From the NCBI GenBank assembly GCA_900473685.1, contig UCNE01000015.1, forward strand, positions 186,001-250,000: a stretch of 64,000 bases of DNA, in the 5' to 3' direction. This DNA is from Hyphomicrobiales bacterium. GTDB taxonomy: Bacteria > Pseudomonadota > Alphaproteobacteria > Rhizobiales > Rhizobiaceae. This document shows, piece after piece, positions 26,832 through 36,376 of this stretch. The notes under the pieces were generated by a model. The model ran no database searches and had not been told where the DNA came from. It saw nothing but the letters and a program-made list of their open reading frames with translations. Made by a program: the position numbers and the translations under genes. Each line of letters begins with the position of its first letter. The first letter of the stretch is position 1.

Positions 26832-27227
26832 GAGAGCACATACTAATGCACGCTTTTGAAAAAACCAGATGGTTAGTGCGGACATAGTAAAACTCTCCAG
26901 CGCTTTAGCGCCAGAGGCATGGTTTTCAATACAACTGCGCCCGCCGGATTGGATCGCCAACCGTTCCGGGAGAATGCGGCCCCGATTACATCGGGCGTCG
27001 GACATGAAGTGTATGTGGGATTGGGGAGATTCGATTTCAATAGGGGTAATCCTCATATTGAGGTCCCCTCAGTGAAAATTGTATTAGCCGTACCCGCCCT
27101 GGGGAGGTGTTCGTACAGATTTTGGCGAAGAAGGGATCCTACGGCGTGATTCGATGGGGCGTATTAGAAGGCGCCTATGCCGGCTGGCGCAACCGGCATG
27201 CTCTTGAAAGCGCTATTCCCTGAAAAC
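26832..27227. other. Intergenic region upstream of Rrf2 gene
   Basis: It contains the possible extended start of the Rrf2 gene (26885, GGAGAG) and its promoter. No RNA gene or further coding region was recognised before the terminator at 27228. Confidence 0.4.
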
Positions 27228-27256
27228 AAAAAAAGCCCGGCGAACCGGGCTTTTTT
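27228..27256 (-). terminator. Terminator downstream of tRNA-Leu
   Basis: GCCCGG and CCGGGC enclose a CGAA/TTCG loop, flanked by seven A on one side and six T on the other. It works in either direction; on the minus strand it ends the tRNA-Leu transcript 39 bases after the gene. Confidence 0.85.
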
Positions 27257-27294
27257 GATCTTCAAAACTGCCTTGGCAGTTTCGAATATGAAAT

Positions 27295-27381
27295 TGGTGC
27301 CCAGAAGAGGACTCGAACCTCCACACCCTTTCGAGTACCAGCACCTGAAGCTGGCGCGTCTACCAATTCCGCCATCTGGGC
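27295..27381 (-). tRNA. tRNA-Leu (anticodon CAG)
   Basis: This 87-nt class II tRNA begins GCCCAGATGGCGGAATTGG and ends TCTGGGCACCA, with the CCA encoded. The anticodon stem CCAGC/GCTGG encloses TTCAGGT, anticodon CAG, which reads CUG. A long variable arm follows, and the T-arm has GTTCGAGTC. It is followed by a terminator. Confidence 0.96.
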
Positions 27382-27485
27382 GACGAGCGGGGGTGTACGG
27401 GGCTGGCGCTTTTGTGTCAACAGCGTTTTTGAAGTTTTCTTGAAAATGTGCAAGAAAGTTGAGCAAACTGTTGAAGAGCAATGAT

Positions 27486-27511
27486 TTTCCACGAAATGAT
27501 TTCGCTGGAAA
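27486..27511 (-). terminator. AT-rich hairpin after phosphohexomutase gene
   Basis: TTTCCACGAAAT and ATTTCGCTGGAAA pair with one bulged base, 9 bases beyond the stop of the minus-strand gene. No clear T-run follows, so terminator function is uncertain. Confidence 0.35.
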
Positions 27512-27519
27512 TCCCTGAA

Positions 27520-28959
27520 TCAAACCGTGCCGCGTTGCGCGCCAAAGGCGCGGATACAGGCAAGCCCCTGCTCGAGCACCCGGCTTGCCTGATCGGCGGT
27601 TTCCGCTTCGGCATAGCAGCGCATTTCCGGGGCGTTGCCCGATGGCCGGAAGTGGACGACGCTGCGGTCCGCGAGCGTGACGCGCAATCCATCAATGTCG
27701 CTAAACGAGACCGGCTTTCCGATAGGCGCAAGAAAACTGGCCAGATTGTCCCCTCCAGACCGTAGATGGCTCATCAGGGCGGCGCTGGTCTCCAATGGAA
27801 AATTCTCGATCCGGTCGCTGAGCGCCACCGGCAGGGCAGTGTCGGCTGCAAGCGACGAGAGAGGCCGCTGGCGCTGTGCGGCAAGCGAAAGCACAGCCAG
27901 CACCGGCAGAAAGCTGTCGCGCGTTGGCAGGGCGCTGAGCGTGGCGCCGTTGAGGGTGAAGTCGGTGGCGGTCAAGGTGCCGCCATTGGCTTCGAAGCCG
28001 ACAACGCCGGTTTCGCCGTTGCGGACAGCCTCCCGCATGCCTTCGATGACAAATGGCGAGCCAACGCGGGTACGCAAAATTGCGAGGCCCGGCTGACCCT
28101 CAAGGCCCGAATTGGAGGTGACAGGCGTTACCGCAACCGTAGCACCGGTAAATTGTGCCGCGATCAGGCCCAAAAGATCGCCGCGCAACGGCTGGCCGGT
28201 TTCATCGCTGACGAGCGGACGGTCGCCGTCACCATCAGCCGAGACGATCGCGTCGAGTTCATGCTCGGTAGCCCACGCCTTCAGCAAATCGATGGTTGCC
28301 GGAGAAACGGCTTCGGTATCGACGGGTATGAATTCGGCGGAGCGGCCGAGCGGCACCACGTCGGCGCCGTATCCGGTCAGCAGTTCGACAAACAGATCGC
28401 GCGCCACCGTACTGTGCTGGTAGACGCCGACCTTCAGGCCGGACAGGGCACCGGCGGGCAGGATCTTCGCGTTGCGGGTGAGGAAAAGCGCTTCCGCCTG
28501 GCGGGCGTGATCGGCAGCCGCGCCTGGCGTCGCATCGATCGGGGTGGGGTCGGCCATGAGTGCTTCTGCCTGTCTGCCGATTGCCTCCTCGTCGATCTTG
28601 GAAATTTCCCCGTCCGGGCGGTAGAACTTGATGCCGTTGCGATCCGCGGGGATATGCGAACCGGTAATCATCAAGGCGGCGGCGCCGATGTCCAATCCAT
28701 AGAGGGCCAGCGCCGGCGTCGGTACCGTCCCGCAATCAAGGACAGTCAGTCCGGCGCGGGTCAGTGCGCCGGCGCAGATCGCTGAAATTGCCGGACTGGA
28801 CGCACGAAAGTCCCGGCCAAGCAGGATCGGATCACCCGGTTTGGCTTGGCCGGACGAAAGCAGGTAACGGGCAAACGCCGTCGCATAGATGGCGGCAGCG
28901 GGACCATTGAGGTCGATGGAAAGGCCGCGCAGGCCGCTGGTACCGAATTTCAGGCTCAT
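27520..28959 (-). CDS. Phosphomannomutase/phosphoglucomutase-type phosphohexomutase
   Basis: The 479-aa alpha-D-phosphohexomutase has the N-terminal FGTSGLRG, the phosphoserine loop MITGSHIPADRNGIKFY, the Mg-binding DGDGDRP, the sugar-selecting GFEANGG (GEMSG-like in mannose/glucose enzymes), and the phosphate-binding RPSGNAPEMRCY near the C-terminus. It interconverts 1- and 6-phosphosugars for polysaccharide synthesis; rhizobial relatives are called NoeK or phosphomannomutase. GGAGG lies five bases before the ATG. It appears to be a single-gene unit. Confidence 0.9.
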   Translation of the reverse strand: MSLKFGTSGLRGLSIDLNGPAAAIYATAFARYLLSSGQAKPGDPILLGRDFRASSPAISAICAGALTRAGLTVLDCGTVPTPALALYGLDIGAAALMITGSHIPADRNGIKFYRPDGEISKIDEEAIGRQAEALMADPTPIDATPGAAADHARQAEALFLTRNAKILPAGALSGLKVGVYQHSTVARDLFVELLTGYGADVVPLGRSAEFIPVDTEAVSPATIDLLKAWATEHELDAIVSADGDGDRPLVSDETGQPLRGDLLGLIAAQFTGATVAVTPVTSNSGLEGQPGLAILRTRVGSPFVIEGMREAVRNGETGVVGFEANGGTLTATDFTLNGATLSALPTRDSFLPVLAVLSLAAQRQRPLSSLAADTALPVALSDRIENFPLETSAALMSHLRSGGDNLASFLAPIGKPVSFSDIDGLRVTLADRSVVHFRPSGNAPEMRCYAEAETADQASRVLEQGLACIRAFGAQRGTV

Positions 28960-29167
28960 TCCATCCTCCGTCTCGCTGACAGGATTTGATAGTCATGCGA
29001 GTGACTTACAGGCAATATTGGCGCATTCTGCAAATTGTGAAGACCGGGACATCGATTAACACTGAATTGGCAGTCGGATGATCAGGCACGAATAAAACAA
29101 AAATACTGGCCGTTCTATGAAACAGGGATACCAATCGAGTAAACCCCTTTGGGGAAGTGAGGAGCAA

Positions 29168-29605
29168 ATGGCGGGATTTCGAAATTTCGTTATTGGCTGT
29201 GTGTTGAGCGCAGCCTCCATCATGGTGCCTATGGTTCCGGCGCAGGCCGTTCCTCTGGCGGCCGCGGGCGTGAAGATCGACCGGCCGGCTGATATCCAGA
29301 GTGTTGACTATCGCCGGCGCTATCCGGAGTATCGCGGCGGTTACCGCCCCTACCGGCCATACTATGGTTACCGTCCATATCGGCCCTATTACGGCTACCG
29401 GCCTTACTATCGGCCGTACTACCGCCCGGGTGTCAACGTCTACATTGCCCCGCGGCCGATCTACCGTGACCGCTACATTCGCCGTTCCTACGGCAATTCG
29501 CATGTGAACTGGTGCCTGTCCCGGTACCGGTCCTACAATCCGGCCAGCAACCGGTTCCTGAGCTATGGTGGTATCTACAAGGTCTGCTACTCCCCCTACC
29601 GTTGA
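29168..29605 (+). CDS. BA14K family secreted protein
   Basis: The 145-aa protein has a signal peptide (hydrophobic run VIGCVLSAASIMVP, cleavage near AQA), then a low-complexity Tyr-Arg-Pro region with tandem YRPYRPYYG units between about residues 55 and 90. It ends in a BA14K-type domain, HVNWCLSRYRSYNPASNRFL, with two cysteines. BA14K proteins are small periplasmic or surface proteins of Rhizobiales, first known as Brucella immunogens, and are linked to lectin-like binding. GAGGAG precedes the ATG at 29168. Confidence 0.88.
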   Translation: MAGFRNFVIGCVLSAASIMVPMVPAQAVPLAAAGVKIDRPADIQSVDYRRRYPEYRGGYRPYRPYYGYRPYRPYYGYRPYYRPYYRPGVNVYIAPRPIYRDRYIRRSYGNSHVNWCLSRYRSYNPASNRFLSYGGIYKVCYSPYR

Positions 29606-29622
29606 GACACCTCGCGTGAATT

Positions 29623-29651
29623 GAGAACGGCGGGGTTCCCCGCCGTTTCTC
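29623..29651. terminator. Shared hairpin between convergent genes
   Basis: ACGGCGGGG and CCCCGCCGT form a nine-pair stem with a TT loop, flanked by GAGA and TTCTC that extend it. It lies 17 bases after the BA14K stop and 8 before the end of the convergent YqaA-like gene. Confidence 0.65.
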
Positions 29652-29659
29652 GTTGAGGG

Positions 29660-30097
29660 TTAGCCTGCCACGGCGCCCGAGGCCCAGAGCAGGGCGGCGT
29701 AGCGCAACGCCTTGCCGATCGTCACATAGACGAGGAAGGTGAGAAACGGCGTGCGCAGCAATCCTGCTGCGAGTGTCAGCGGGTCGCCGACCACCGGTAA
29801 CCAAGAGAAAAGCAGAACCGGCTGGCCATAGCGGGCAAACAAGGCCTCAGCTCTTTGCCGATTTTTCGGGCTGACCGGAAACCACCGGCGGCCCTCGAAA
29901 CGCAAGAGAAAGCGGCCAAGCACGAAATTGACGACAGCCCCCAGCACATTGCCTGCCGTTGCGGCCAGAAAGAGAACAATGAGCTGCGCATCCGGTTGCC
30001 CGGCAGCAAGGATCAATGCGGCTTCGGAGACGCCCACCAGCAGAGTTGCCGAGAGAAAGGCGGCGCTAAAGACGCCGAAAAGCAGGCCTGCGGTCAA
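29660..30097 (-). CDS. YqaA/DedA-like inner membrane protein
   Basis: The 145-aa protein has three or four hydrophobic helices and a shortened VTT-type core: the first helix contains LLVGVSEAALI, a middle segment reads NVLGAVVNFVLGRFL, and GQPVLLFSWLPVVGDPLTLAAGLLR holds the conserved Pro-Gly-Asp turn. Such proteins resemble E. coli YqaA, whose role is unknown. The start is a TTG four bases after the upstream stop; no ATG fits, and the ATG overlapping that stop is out of frame. It is probably cotranscribed with the SelW-like gene. Confidence 0.8.
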   Translation of the reverse strand: MTAGLLFGVFSAAFLSATLLVGVSEAALILAAGQPDAQLIVLFLAATAGNVLGAVVNFVLGRFLLRFEGRRWFPVSPKNRQRAEALFARYGQPVLLFSWLPVVGDPLTLAAGLLRTPFLTFLVYVTIGKALRYAALLWASGAVAG

Positions 30098-30101
30098 GGC
30101 A

Positions 30102-30383
30102 TCAAGTCCGGTCTGTGTGACCGAGATCGCGCTCGGGCTCGATCACATCGCGGACACGCTGCTTCAATTCCTTCGGTCCCGGAAAGCCGCCGTCGCGTTT
30201 GCGTTCCCAGATCAGGGTTTCGCCAACATGGATTTCAAAATTGCCGCCGGTGCCGGGAATGAGGGCGACTTCGCCGAGGCTATCGCCAAAGGTGGAGAGC
30301 AACTCCTGCGCCATCCAGGCGGCGCGCAGCAGCCAGTTGCACTGGGTGCAGTAAACAATGGCGATGCGCGGCTTTTCTGTCAT
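30102..30383 (-). CDS. SelT/SelW/SelH family redox protein
   Basis: This 93-aa thioredoxin-fold protein is of the Rdx type, with the CxxC motif in IVYCTQCNWLLRAAWMAQELL near the N-terminus and the C-terminal GETLIWERKRDGGFPGPKELKQRVRD that defines the SelW-like family. It has two cysteines where eukaryotic SelW has Cys and Sec. A redox role in the cytoplasm is expected; the partner is unknown. The start at 30383 follows ACGGA by eight bases. In-frame ATGs further upstream have no support. Confidence 0.87.
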   Translation of the reverse strand: MTEKPRIAIVYCTQCNWLLRAAWMAQELLSTFGDSLGEVALIPGTGGNFEIHVGETLIWERKRDGGFPGPKELKQRVRDVIEPERDLGHTDRT

Positions 30384-30572
30384 GGCGGTTTCCGTGGCGA
30401 TATCAGGCTGGCGGACGTTATCCATCGGCGGACTGGGCCGCAACAGCACACGATCAAGAATGCCTCACAAAATTGTCAACTCAATTTATCATGTTTTAGC
30501 GGGAGCCTCCCTTGATCGGTGCAATTTTCGCGGCAACAGAATGCTGCGTTGCAAAAATCAAGAGGAGCCAAC

Positions 30573-31022
30573 ATGACTGACCTTATATCGACCCGGCCGC
30601 CAGCCATGCTGCCCGCCCTGCAGCGGTTCTATCTGCCGCTCGATACGACGGCCGAAACCCTGCTGCGCGTGGTTGCGGGCGTTCTGCTCGTCACCCACGG
30701 CTATGGCAAGATCATCAATCCGATGGGTGCCGTCGGCATGGTCGAAAGCCTGGGCTTCTATCCCGGCGTCTTCTGGTCACCGCTGCTGGCGGCTACGGAA
30801 TTCTTCGGTGGCATCCTGATCGCGGTCGGCCTTTTCACTCGCCCGGCATCCTTTGCCGCGATGATCGTTCTGCTGGTGACTGTGTACTTCCACGGTATCG
30901 TTCAGGGCGAAGGGCTTGGCGGCGCCGAGAAATCCATCCTCTGGGCGGCGATTTTCTTCTTTTTCACGATCCGTGGATCCAACACCCAGTCGGTCGATGC
31001 GAAGATCGGCAAGCAGATCTGA
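30573..31022 (+). CDS. DoxX family membrane protein
   Basis: The 149-aa protein has four transmembrane helices with the DoxX hallmarks LLRVVAGVLLVTHGYGKI, the GxxGMVESLGF loop, and AATEFFGGILIAVGLFTRPAS. DoxX-type proteins are small inner-membrane proteins linked to thiosulfate oxidation or redox stress, with exact function varying. GAGGAG precedes the ATG at 30573. A strong terminator follows. Confidence 0.9.
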   Translation: MTDLISTRPPAMLPALQRFYLPLDTTAETLLRVVAGVLLVTHGYGKIINPMGAVGMVESLGFYPGVFWSPLLAATEFFGGILIAVGLFTRPASFAAMIVLLVTVYFHGIVQGEGLGGAEKSILWAAIFFFFTIRGSNTQSVDAKIGKQI

Positions 31023-31038
31023 GACTTGAAAGATTGGC

Positions 31039-31075
31039 GCGCCGCGGATGGAAACATTCGCGGCGCTATTTTTTT
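31039..31075 (+). terminator. Terminator of DoxX gene
   Basis: GCGCCGCGGATG and CATTCGCGGCGC form a 12-pair stem (one G-T) with a GAAA tetraloop, followed by a long T-run. It starts 16 bases after the stop. Confidence 0.92.
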
Positions 31076-31110
31076 GTCTGAATTCTTCTGATTGGCGGCA
31101 AGCCAGACAG

Positions 31111-31135
31111 CAAAATGGCGGCCGAAGCCGCCATT
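31111..31135 (-). terminator. Terminator after infB
   Basis: In minus-strand sense AATGGCGGC, loop TTCG, GCCGCCATT, then TTTTG. The nine-pair stem with a UUCG loop ends the rimP-nusA-infB transcript about 30 bases after the infB stop. Confidence 0.85.
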
Positions 31136-31165
31136 CTGAAACCGATATGTTTAGCCCGGAAGCGC

Positions 31166-33874
31166 TTACAGCGTGCGGGTGATATGCTCGACGCGGAAGC
31201 ACTCGATGGTGTCGCCGGCACGGATGTCTTCGTAGTTCTCGAAGGCCATGCCACATTCCTGGCCCATCGGCACTTCGGAAACTTCGTCCTTGAAGCGCTT
31301 GAGGGTCTTGAGCTTGCCTTCGTGGATAACGACGTTGTCGCGAACCAAGCGGACGCCTGCACCACGTTCGACCTTGCCTTCGATGACGCGGCAACCCGCG
31401 ACCTTGCCGGTCTTGGTGATGTTGAACACTTCCAGGATTTCGGCATTGCCGAGGAAGGTTTCGCGGCGCTCCGGCGAGAGCAGGCCCGACATCGCTGCCT
31501 TCACGTCATCCACCAGATCGTAGATGATGTTGTAGTAGCGGATCTCGATACCGGCGCGTTCTGCAGCCGTACGGGCCTGGGCGTTGGCACGAACGTTGAA
31601 GCCGATGATGGCCGCGTTCGAGGCTTCCGCCAGCGAGATGTCGGACTCGGTGATGCCACCGGCACCCGAATGCACGATGCGGGCACGAACCTCGTCGGTT
31701 CCCAGCTTGTCGAGGGCACCGGCAATGGCTTCGATCGAGCCCTGCACGTCGCCCTTGATGACCAGCGGGAATTCCTTGAGGCCGGTATTCTGCAGCGTCA
31801 TCATCATCTGCTCAAGCGAACCACGCTGGCCGGATGCACGGGCAACAGCCTTGTCGCGGGTCAGGCGCTGACGATACTCGGAGATTTCGCGGGCACGGCT
31901 TTCGTTCTCGACGACGGCGAACTTGTCACCCGCCAGCGGCGTACCGGAAAGACCGAGGATCTCGACCGGCATTGACGGAGGCGCTTCCTTGACGTGTTCA
32001 CCCTTGTCGTTGACGAGGGCGCGCACGCGGCCCCACTGGTCGCCGGCAACGATGATCTGGCCAGGCTTCAAGGTACCCTTCTGAACCAGAACGGTGGCAA
32101 CCGCACCGCGGCCGCGATCGAGCTGGGCTTCAACGACGGTACCTTCTGCCGTGCGATCGGCATCGGCGCGCAGGTCGAGAATTTCGGACTGCAGCAGGAT
32201 GGCTTCGAGCAGCTTGTCGATGCCAAGGCCGGTCTTGGCCGAGACTTCGACGTCCAGCACTTCACCGCCCATGGTTTCCACGAACACTTCGTGTTGCAGC
32301 AGCTGGTTGCGCACCTTCTGCGGATCCGCTTCGTGCTTGTCGACCTTGTTGATTGCCACGATGATCGGAACGCCGGCAGCCTTTGCATGGCTGATGGATT
32401 CGATCGTCTGCGGCATGACGCTGTCGTCGGCCGCAACCACGAGGATCGCAATGTCGGTCGCCTGGGCGCCACGGGCACGCATCGCGGTAAAGGCGGCGTG
32501 ACCGGGGGTGTCGATGAAGGTGATCTTGTTGCCGTTCTGCTCGACCTGATAGGCGCCGATATGCTGGGTGATGCCACCGGCTTCGCCCGAAACGACATGG
32601 GTCTTGCGAATGGCGTCGAGCAGCGAGGTCTTGCCGTGGTCGACGTGACCCATGATGGTCACGATCGGCGGGCGTGGCTGCATGTCGCCATCGTCGCGGG
32701 CATCGAACAGGCCTTCTTCGACGTCGGATTCCGAAACGCGCTTGACGGTATGGCCGAATTCGCCGGCGATGAGTTCTGCAAGGTCGGCGTCGATGACGTC
32801 GCCCGGCTTCATCATTTGGCCTTCCTTCATCAGGTACTTGATCACATCGACGGCCCGTTCGGCCATACGCTGCGACAATTCCTGAATGGTGATGGTTTCC
32901 GGCAGAATCACTTCGCGCATGACCTTTTCGCGCGTTTCCTGCATCTGGCTGCGGCGGAACTTCTCCTGGCGGCGGCGCATGGCGGCCATCGAGCGGCCGC
33001 GCGGGTTACCGTCGTCGTCGAGAGCGGCGGTCAGCGTCAGCTTGCCCTTGCGGCGTTCCTCTTCCGTCTTCGGACGGGCAGGGGCCTTGGCAGGCTCCGG
33101 ACGAACGACCTTGCCGCGCACCGGCGTGGTGGCGCCACGGTTCGGACGTGCCTCTGTCTCTTCGCCTTCAGCCTTGCGGCGGGCGGCGAGTGCCGGGGTG
33201 ACTGTCGACGGTGTCGTTGCAGGCTTTGCGGCTTCGGCACGTGCCTGGTCTTCCGCCTTGCGTGCGGCGACGGCGGCTGCCTCGGCTTCAGCGGCCTTTG
33301 CCGCTTCAGCTGCGGCCTTTTCGGCTTCGCGTTCCGCAGGGGTGCGGGCCGCTTCTTCAGCGGCGAGACGGGCTGCTTCGGCCTGTTCGGCCTTCAGGCG
33401 CTCGGCCTCTTCGGCTGCACGGCGTGCCTCTTCGGCGGCGCGGCGTTTGGCGTCTTCGGCATCGCGGATCTGGGCTTCTGCAAGCGCGCGGCGGCGGGCG
33501 TCGATCTCACCAGCGGAAAGCTGATTGAGAACTACACCGACCCGCGGGCGATTGCTGTTGTCCTGGCGATTGTCCTGCTGGCGCGGCTGCTGCTGTGGCT
33601 GGGCCGGGCGCGCAGGCTGTTGTTGCTGCGGCACGGGCGCCGGGCGCTGAGGCTCGACAACGCGTGCGACAGGTACCACCGGTGCTGCGACCGGAACGAC
33701 CGGCTTTTCGTCTTCCGGCCGCATCGGCCGCCGCTTGCGTGTCTCGACCACGACAGCCTTCGTGCGGCCGCGCCCCATGTCCTGGCGAACAGTTCCCTGA
33801 CTCACCCCGGAAGGCTTCAGGGTAAGCGTCTTCTTGGCTCCGCCGAATGTCTTGTCGTCGTTGTTGTCGGTCAT
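31166..33874 (-). CDS. infB: Translation initiation factor IF-2
   Basis: The 902-aa GTPase places initiator tRNA on the ribosome. The N-terminus is a long Ala/Glu/Arg-rich, coiled-coil-like region up to about residue 270, as in other alphaproteobacterial IF-2s. The IF2_N domain ([25 protein letters not shown]) follows. The GTPase domain has G1 GHVDHGKT at residues 409-416, then [15 protein letters not shown], and NKVDK. The C-terminal initiator-tRNA domain ends [17 protein letters not shown]. It closes the operon rimP-nusA-ylxR-infB; a terminator follows and rbfA is not next to it. Confidence 0.97.
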   Translation of the reverse strand: MTDNNDDKTFGGAKKTLTLKPSGVSQGTVRQDMGRGRTKAVVVETRKRRPMRPEDEKPVVPVAAPVVPVARVVEPQRPAPVPQQQQPARPAQPQQQPRQQDNRQDNSNRPRVGVVLNQLSAGEIDARRRALAEAQIRDAEDAKRRAAEEARRAAEEAERLKAEQAEAARLAAEEAARTPAEREAEKAAAEAAKAAEAEAAAVAARKAEDQARAEAAKPATTPSTVTPALAARRKAEGEETEARPNRGATTPVRGKVVRPEPAKAPARPKTEEERRKGKLTLTAALDDDGNPRGRSMAAMRRRQEKFRRSQMQETREKVMREVILPETITIQELSQRMAERAVDVIKYLMKEGQMMKPGDVIDADLAELIAGEFGHTVKRVSESDVEEGLFDARDDGDMQPRPPIVTIMGHVDHGKTSLLDAIRKTHVVSGEAGGITQHIGAYQVEQNGNKITFIDTPGHAAFTAMRARGAQATDIAILVVAADDSVMPQTIESISHAKAAGVPIIVAINKVDKHEADPQKVRNQLLQHEVFVETMGGEVLDVEVSAKTGLGIDKLLEAILLQSEILDLRADADRTAEGTVVEAQLDRGRGAVATVLVQKGTLKPGQIIVAGDQWGRVRALVNDKGEHVKEAPPSMPVEILGLSGTPLAGDKFAVVENESRAREISEYRQRLTRDKAVARASGQRGSLEQMMMTLQNTGLKEFPLVIKGDVQGSIEAIAGALDKLGTDEVRARIVHSGAGGITESDISLAEASNAAIIGFNVRANAQARTAAERAGIEIRYYNIIYDLVDDVKAAMSGLLSPERRETFLGNAEILEVFNITKTGKVAGCRVIEGKVERGAGVRLVRDNVVIHEGKLKTLKRFKDEVSEVPMGQECGMAFENYEDIRAGDTIECFRVEHITRTL

Positions 33875-33978
33875 TCCGTTCCGTTCCTAAGATCAGGGCC
33901 GGATGCGTATCACCAGACCCCGCCGTTCAATTTCTGTTTTGCAATTGCGGTTGTGCCGGCCTGCGCCGGTAACCCGCG

Positions 33979-34665
33979 TCATTGTGTCGGCAAGCCAGTT
34001 TCGGCGCCAACGGCTCGAGCGGGGACGGTTCCCCGGTATCTTTCGAGCATGTTTGCGCGCTTCACTACACCCTCACCCGCCTGCCCTGCAAGCGCGCAAG
34101 CATGGATAAAAGCATTCTGGCCTAAAAGCCCTTCCATTTCGGCCTCGGTGAAGAAGCGAAAGGAGGGTATTTCCTGTCCGTCATCGACGACAAAGCTCAT
34201 CGCCTTGCGCGCCTGGTCTATCTTGCGCACACCGTCGGCTGCGGCATCCACCGCATGGAAGGTGGCGAGCGCCGCCAGTCCACGCACGGCCTGCTCGACT
34301 TTCGAGGCGCCGGTAACGAACTGTGCCGCCTTACGCGCCAGGTTCATCATGCCGCCAAGCTGCATCGACAACAGCCGGTCCACCTCGTCGGCAAGCTCCG
34401 GTCCAGCGGTCACATCCGCCTTCTTGAGCCCGCGGGCAAACAGCTTCTTCGCGATTGCCTTTTCAAGCACCGCGCGTTCCGCCGTTACCCAACAGCCGCG
34501 ACCCGGCAGCTGCTTCTTCAAATCCGGCACCACTCGGCCGTCAGGCCCGGCGACAAAGCGGATCAGCGTTTCCGGTGTTCCGCTCTGCCGTGTCACGATG
34601 CACATGCGGCCGTTCACTGCTTCACCATCAACGTCCCCGACAGGGTCCTTGTCTTCAATCAACAT
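33979..34665 (-). CDS. YlxR-L7Ae fusion RNA-binding protein
   Basis: This 228-aa protein joins two domains. Residues 10-85 are YlxR/DUF448 (RMCIVTRQ, then PDLKKQLPGRGCWVTAERAVLEKAI). From about residue 110 the sequence LGGMMNLARKAAQFVTGASKVEQAVRG resembles the L7Ae/YlxQ fold. In Firmicutes ylxR and ylxQ are separate neighbours between nusA and infB; here they are one gene in the same place. It probably binds RNA and modulates ribosome assembly or transcription. The start used is the ATG at 34665; a TTG four codons earlier is possible. Confidence 0.87.
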   Translation of the reverse strand: MLIEDKDPVGDVDGEAVNGRMCIVTRQSGTPETLIRFVAGPDGRVVPDLKKQLPGRGCWVTAERAVLEKAIAKKLFARGLKKADVTAGPELADEVDRLLSMQLGGMMNLARKAAQFVTGASKVEQAVRGLAALATFHAVDAAADGVRKIDQARKAMSFVVDDGQEIPSFRFFTEAEMEGLLGQNAFIHACALAGQAGEGVVKRANMLERYRGTVPARAVGAETGLPTQ

Positions 34666-34710
34666 GGCGATCTTCAAGCAGCATCAGCCCGGATCACGGT
34701 CAGAACGCCT

Positions 34711-36318
34711 TCAGGCGTCCTGTTCCGCGCCTTCCACGACTTCGAGTGCTTCTTCTTCACGTGCCAGGTCTTCTTCAGTGATCCAGCCGGCAGCGAGGCG
34801 CGCCTGCAGGACCATGCGTTCGGCATCGACGCGGGAGATTTCGAGCTTGGAGAAAAGGCCTTCAAACTTCTTCGTCTCGCCGTCCTTGCGTTCCGACCAG
34901 CCGACGAGATCGTCAGCGGCGCAGCCTGCAAAGTCTTCCATCGTCTTGATGCCGTCTTCACCAAGCGCAACCAGCATCTGGCCAGTCATGCCGTTGATCG
35001 AGCGAAGGTCGTCGGAAACACCCAGTGCAACGCGCTTGGCGTCCATTTCGGCCTCCAGGCGTTCCAGATATTCGCGGGCGCGGGTCTGCAACTCGCTGGC
35101 TGTGTCTTCGTCGAAGCCTTCGATCGAAGCGATTTCGTCGAGCTCGACATAGGCAAGCTCTTCAACTGCGGCAAAGCCTTCCGATGCCAGAACCTGGCCA
35201 ACCATCTCGTCGACGTCGAGGGCTTCCATAAACAGCGCTGTGCGTTCGTTGAATTCCTTCTGGCGGCGTTCCGATTCCTCGGCTTCCGTCATGATGTCGA
35301 TATCCCAGCCGGTCAGCTGCGATGCGAGGCGGACGTTCTGGCCGCGGCGGCCGATGGCCAGCGACAGCTGTTCATCCGGAACCACGACTTCGATACGCTC
35401 TGCATCCTCGTCGAGAACGACCTTGGAGACTTCAGCCGGCTGCAGCGCGTTGACGATGAACGACGCCGGATCCTGGGACCACGGAATGATGTCGATCTTT
35501 TCGCCCTGCAATTCGCCGACAACGGCCTGAACGCGCGAACCACGCATACCAACGCAGGCGCCGACCGGATCGATCGACGAGTCGTTGGAGATGACGGCGA
35601 TCTTGGCGCGCGAACCCGGGTCACGGGCAACCGAACGGATCTGGATGATGCCGTCGTAGATTTCCGGAACTTCCATGGTGAACAGCTTCACCATGAACTG
35701 CGGATGGGTACGCGACAGGAAAATCTGCGGGCCACGCTGTTCCCGGCGCACGTCGTAGACATACGAGCGGACGCGGTCGCCGTAGCGCATGTTTTCGCGC
35801 GGGATCATTTCGTCGCGGCGGATGATGCCTTCGCCGCGGCCGAGATCGACGATGACATTGCCATATTCGACGCGCTTGACCGTGCCGTTGACGATTTCGC
35901 CGATGCGATCCTTGAATTCGTCGAACTGGCGGTCACGCTCGGCTTCGCGAACCTTCTGGACGATGACCTGCTTGGCCGACTGGGCGGCGATACGGCCGAA
36001 ATCCATCGGCGGCAGCGGGTCGGCGATGAAGTCGCCGAGAATGGCGTCCGGATTGCGGTCGCGGGCCAGTTCCAGCGGGATCTGGGTCGAGTAGTCCTCG
36101 GCAATCTCGACGACTTCAAGCAGGCGCTGAAGCCGGATTTCGCCGGTCTTGGAATTGATGTCGGCGCGGATGTTGCTTTCCGAACCGTAGCGCGAGCGGG
36201 CGGCCTTCTGGATCGCGTCGGCCATGGCGGCCAGAACGATTTCGCGGTCGATCACTTTTTCGCGCGCGACGGCATCCGCGATCTGCAGAAGTTCGAGCCT
36301 GTTAGCACTCACTGCCAT
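34711..36318 (-). CDS. nusA: Transcription termination/antitermination protein NusA
   Basis: The 535-aa protein binds RNA polymerase and controls pausing, termination and antitermination. The N-terminal domain opens [21 protein letters not shown]. An S1 domain follows ([27 protein letters not shown]), then two KH domains ([19 protein letters not shown] and [21 protein letters not shown]). The C-terminus holds helix-hairpin-helix repeats ([38 protein letters not shown]). GGAG lies eight bases before the ATG. It sits between rimP and ylxR in the canonical order. Confidence 0.97.
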   Translation of the reverse strand: MAVSANRLELLQIADAVAREKVIDREIVLAAMADAIQKAARSRYGSESNIRADINSKTGEIRLQRLLEVVEIAEDYSTQIPLELARDRNPDAILGDFIADPLPPMDFGRIAAQSAKQVIVQKVREAERDRQFDEFKDRIGEIVNGTVKRVEYGNVIVDLGRGEGIIRRDEMIPRENMRYGDRVRSYVYDVRREQRGPQIFLSRTHPQFMVKLFTMEVPEIYDGIIQIRSVARDPGSRAKIAVISNDSSIDPVGACVGMRGSRVQAVVGELQGEKIDIIPWSQDPASFIVNALQPAEVSKVVLDEDAERIEVVVPDEQLSLAIGRRGQNVRLASQLTGWDIDIMTEAEESERRQKEFNERTALFMEALDVDEMVGQVLASEGFAAVEELAYVELDEIASIEGFDEDTASELQTRAREYLERLEAEMDAKRVALGVSDDLRSINGMTGQMLVALGEDGIKTMEDFAGCAADDLVGWSERKDGETKKFEGLFSKLEISRVDAERMVLQARLAAGWITEEDLAREEEALEVVEGAEQDA

Positions 36319-36376
36319 ATTAAAGTCTCCGTCTGATTGCCGGGGCCTCACTTAGAGGCGTCCCGCGCCCATGAAC

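Noticed and set aside
31994-35152. A 1052-aa open frame on the plus strand across infB, ylxR and nusA
   Set aside because: It is antisense to three conserved genes, has no ribosome site and its composition only mirrors their codon bias.
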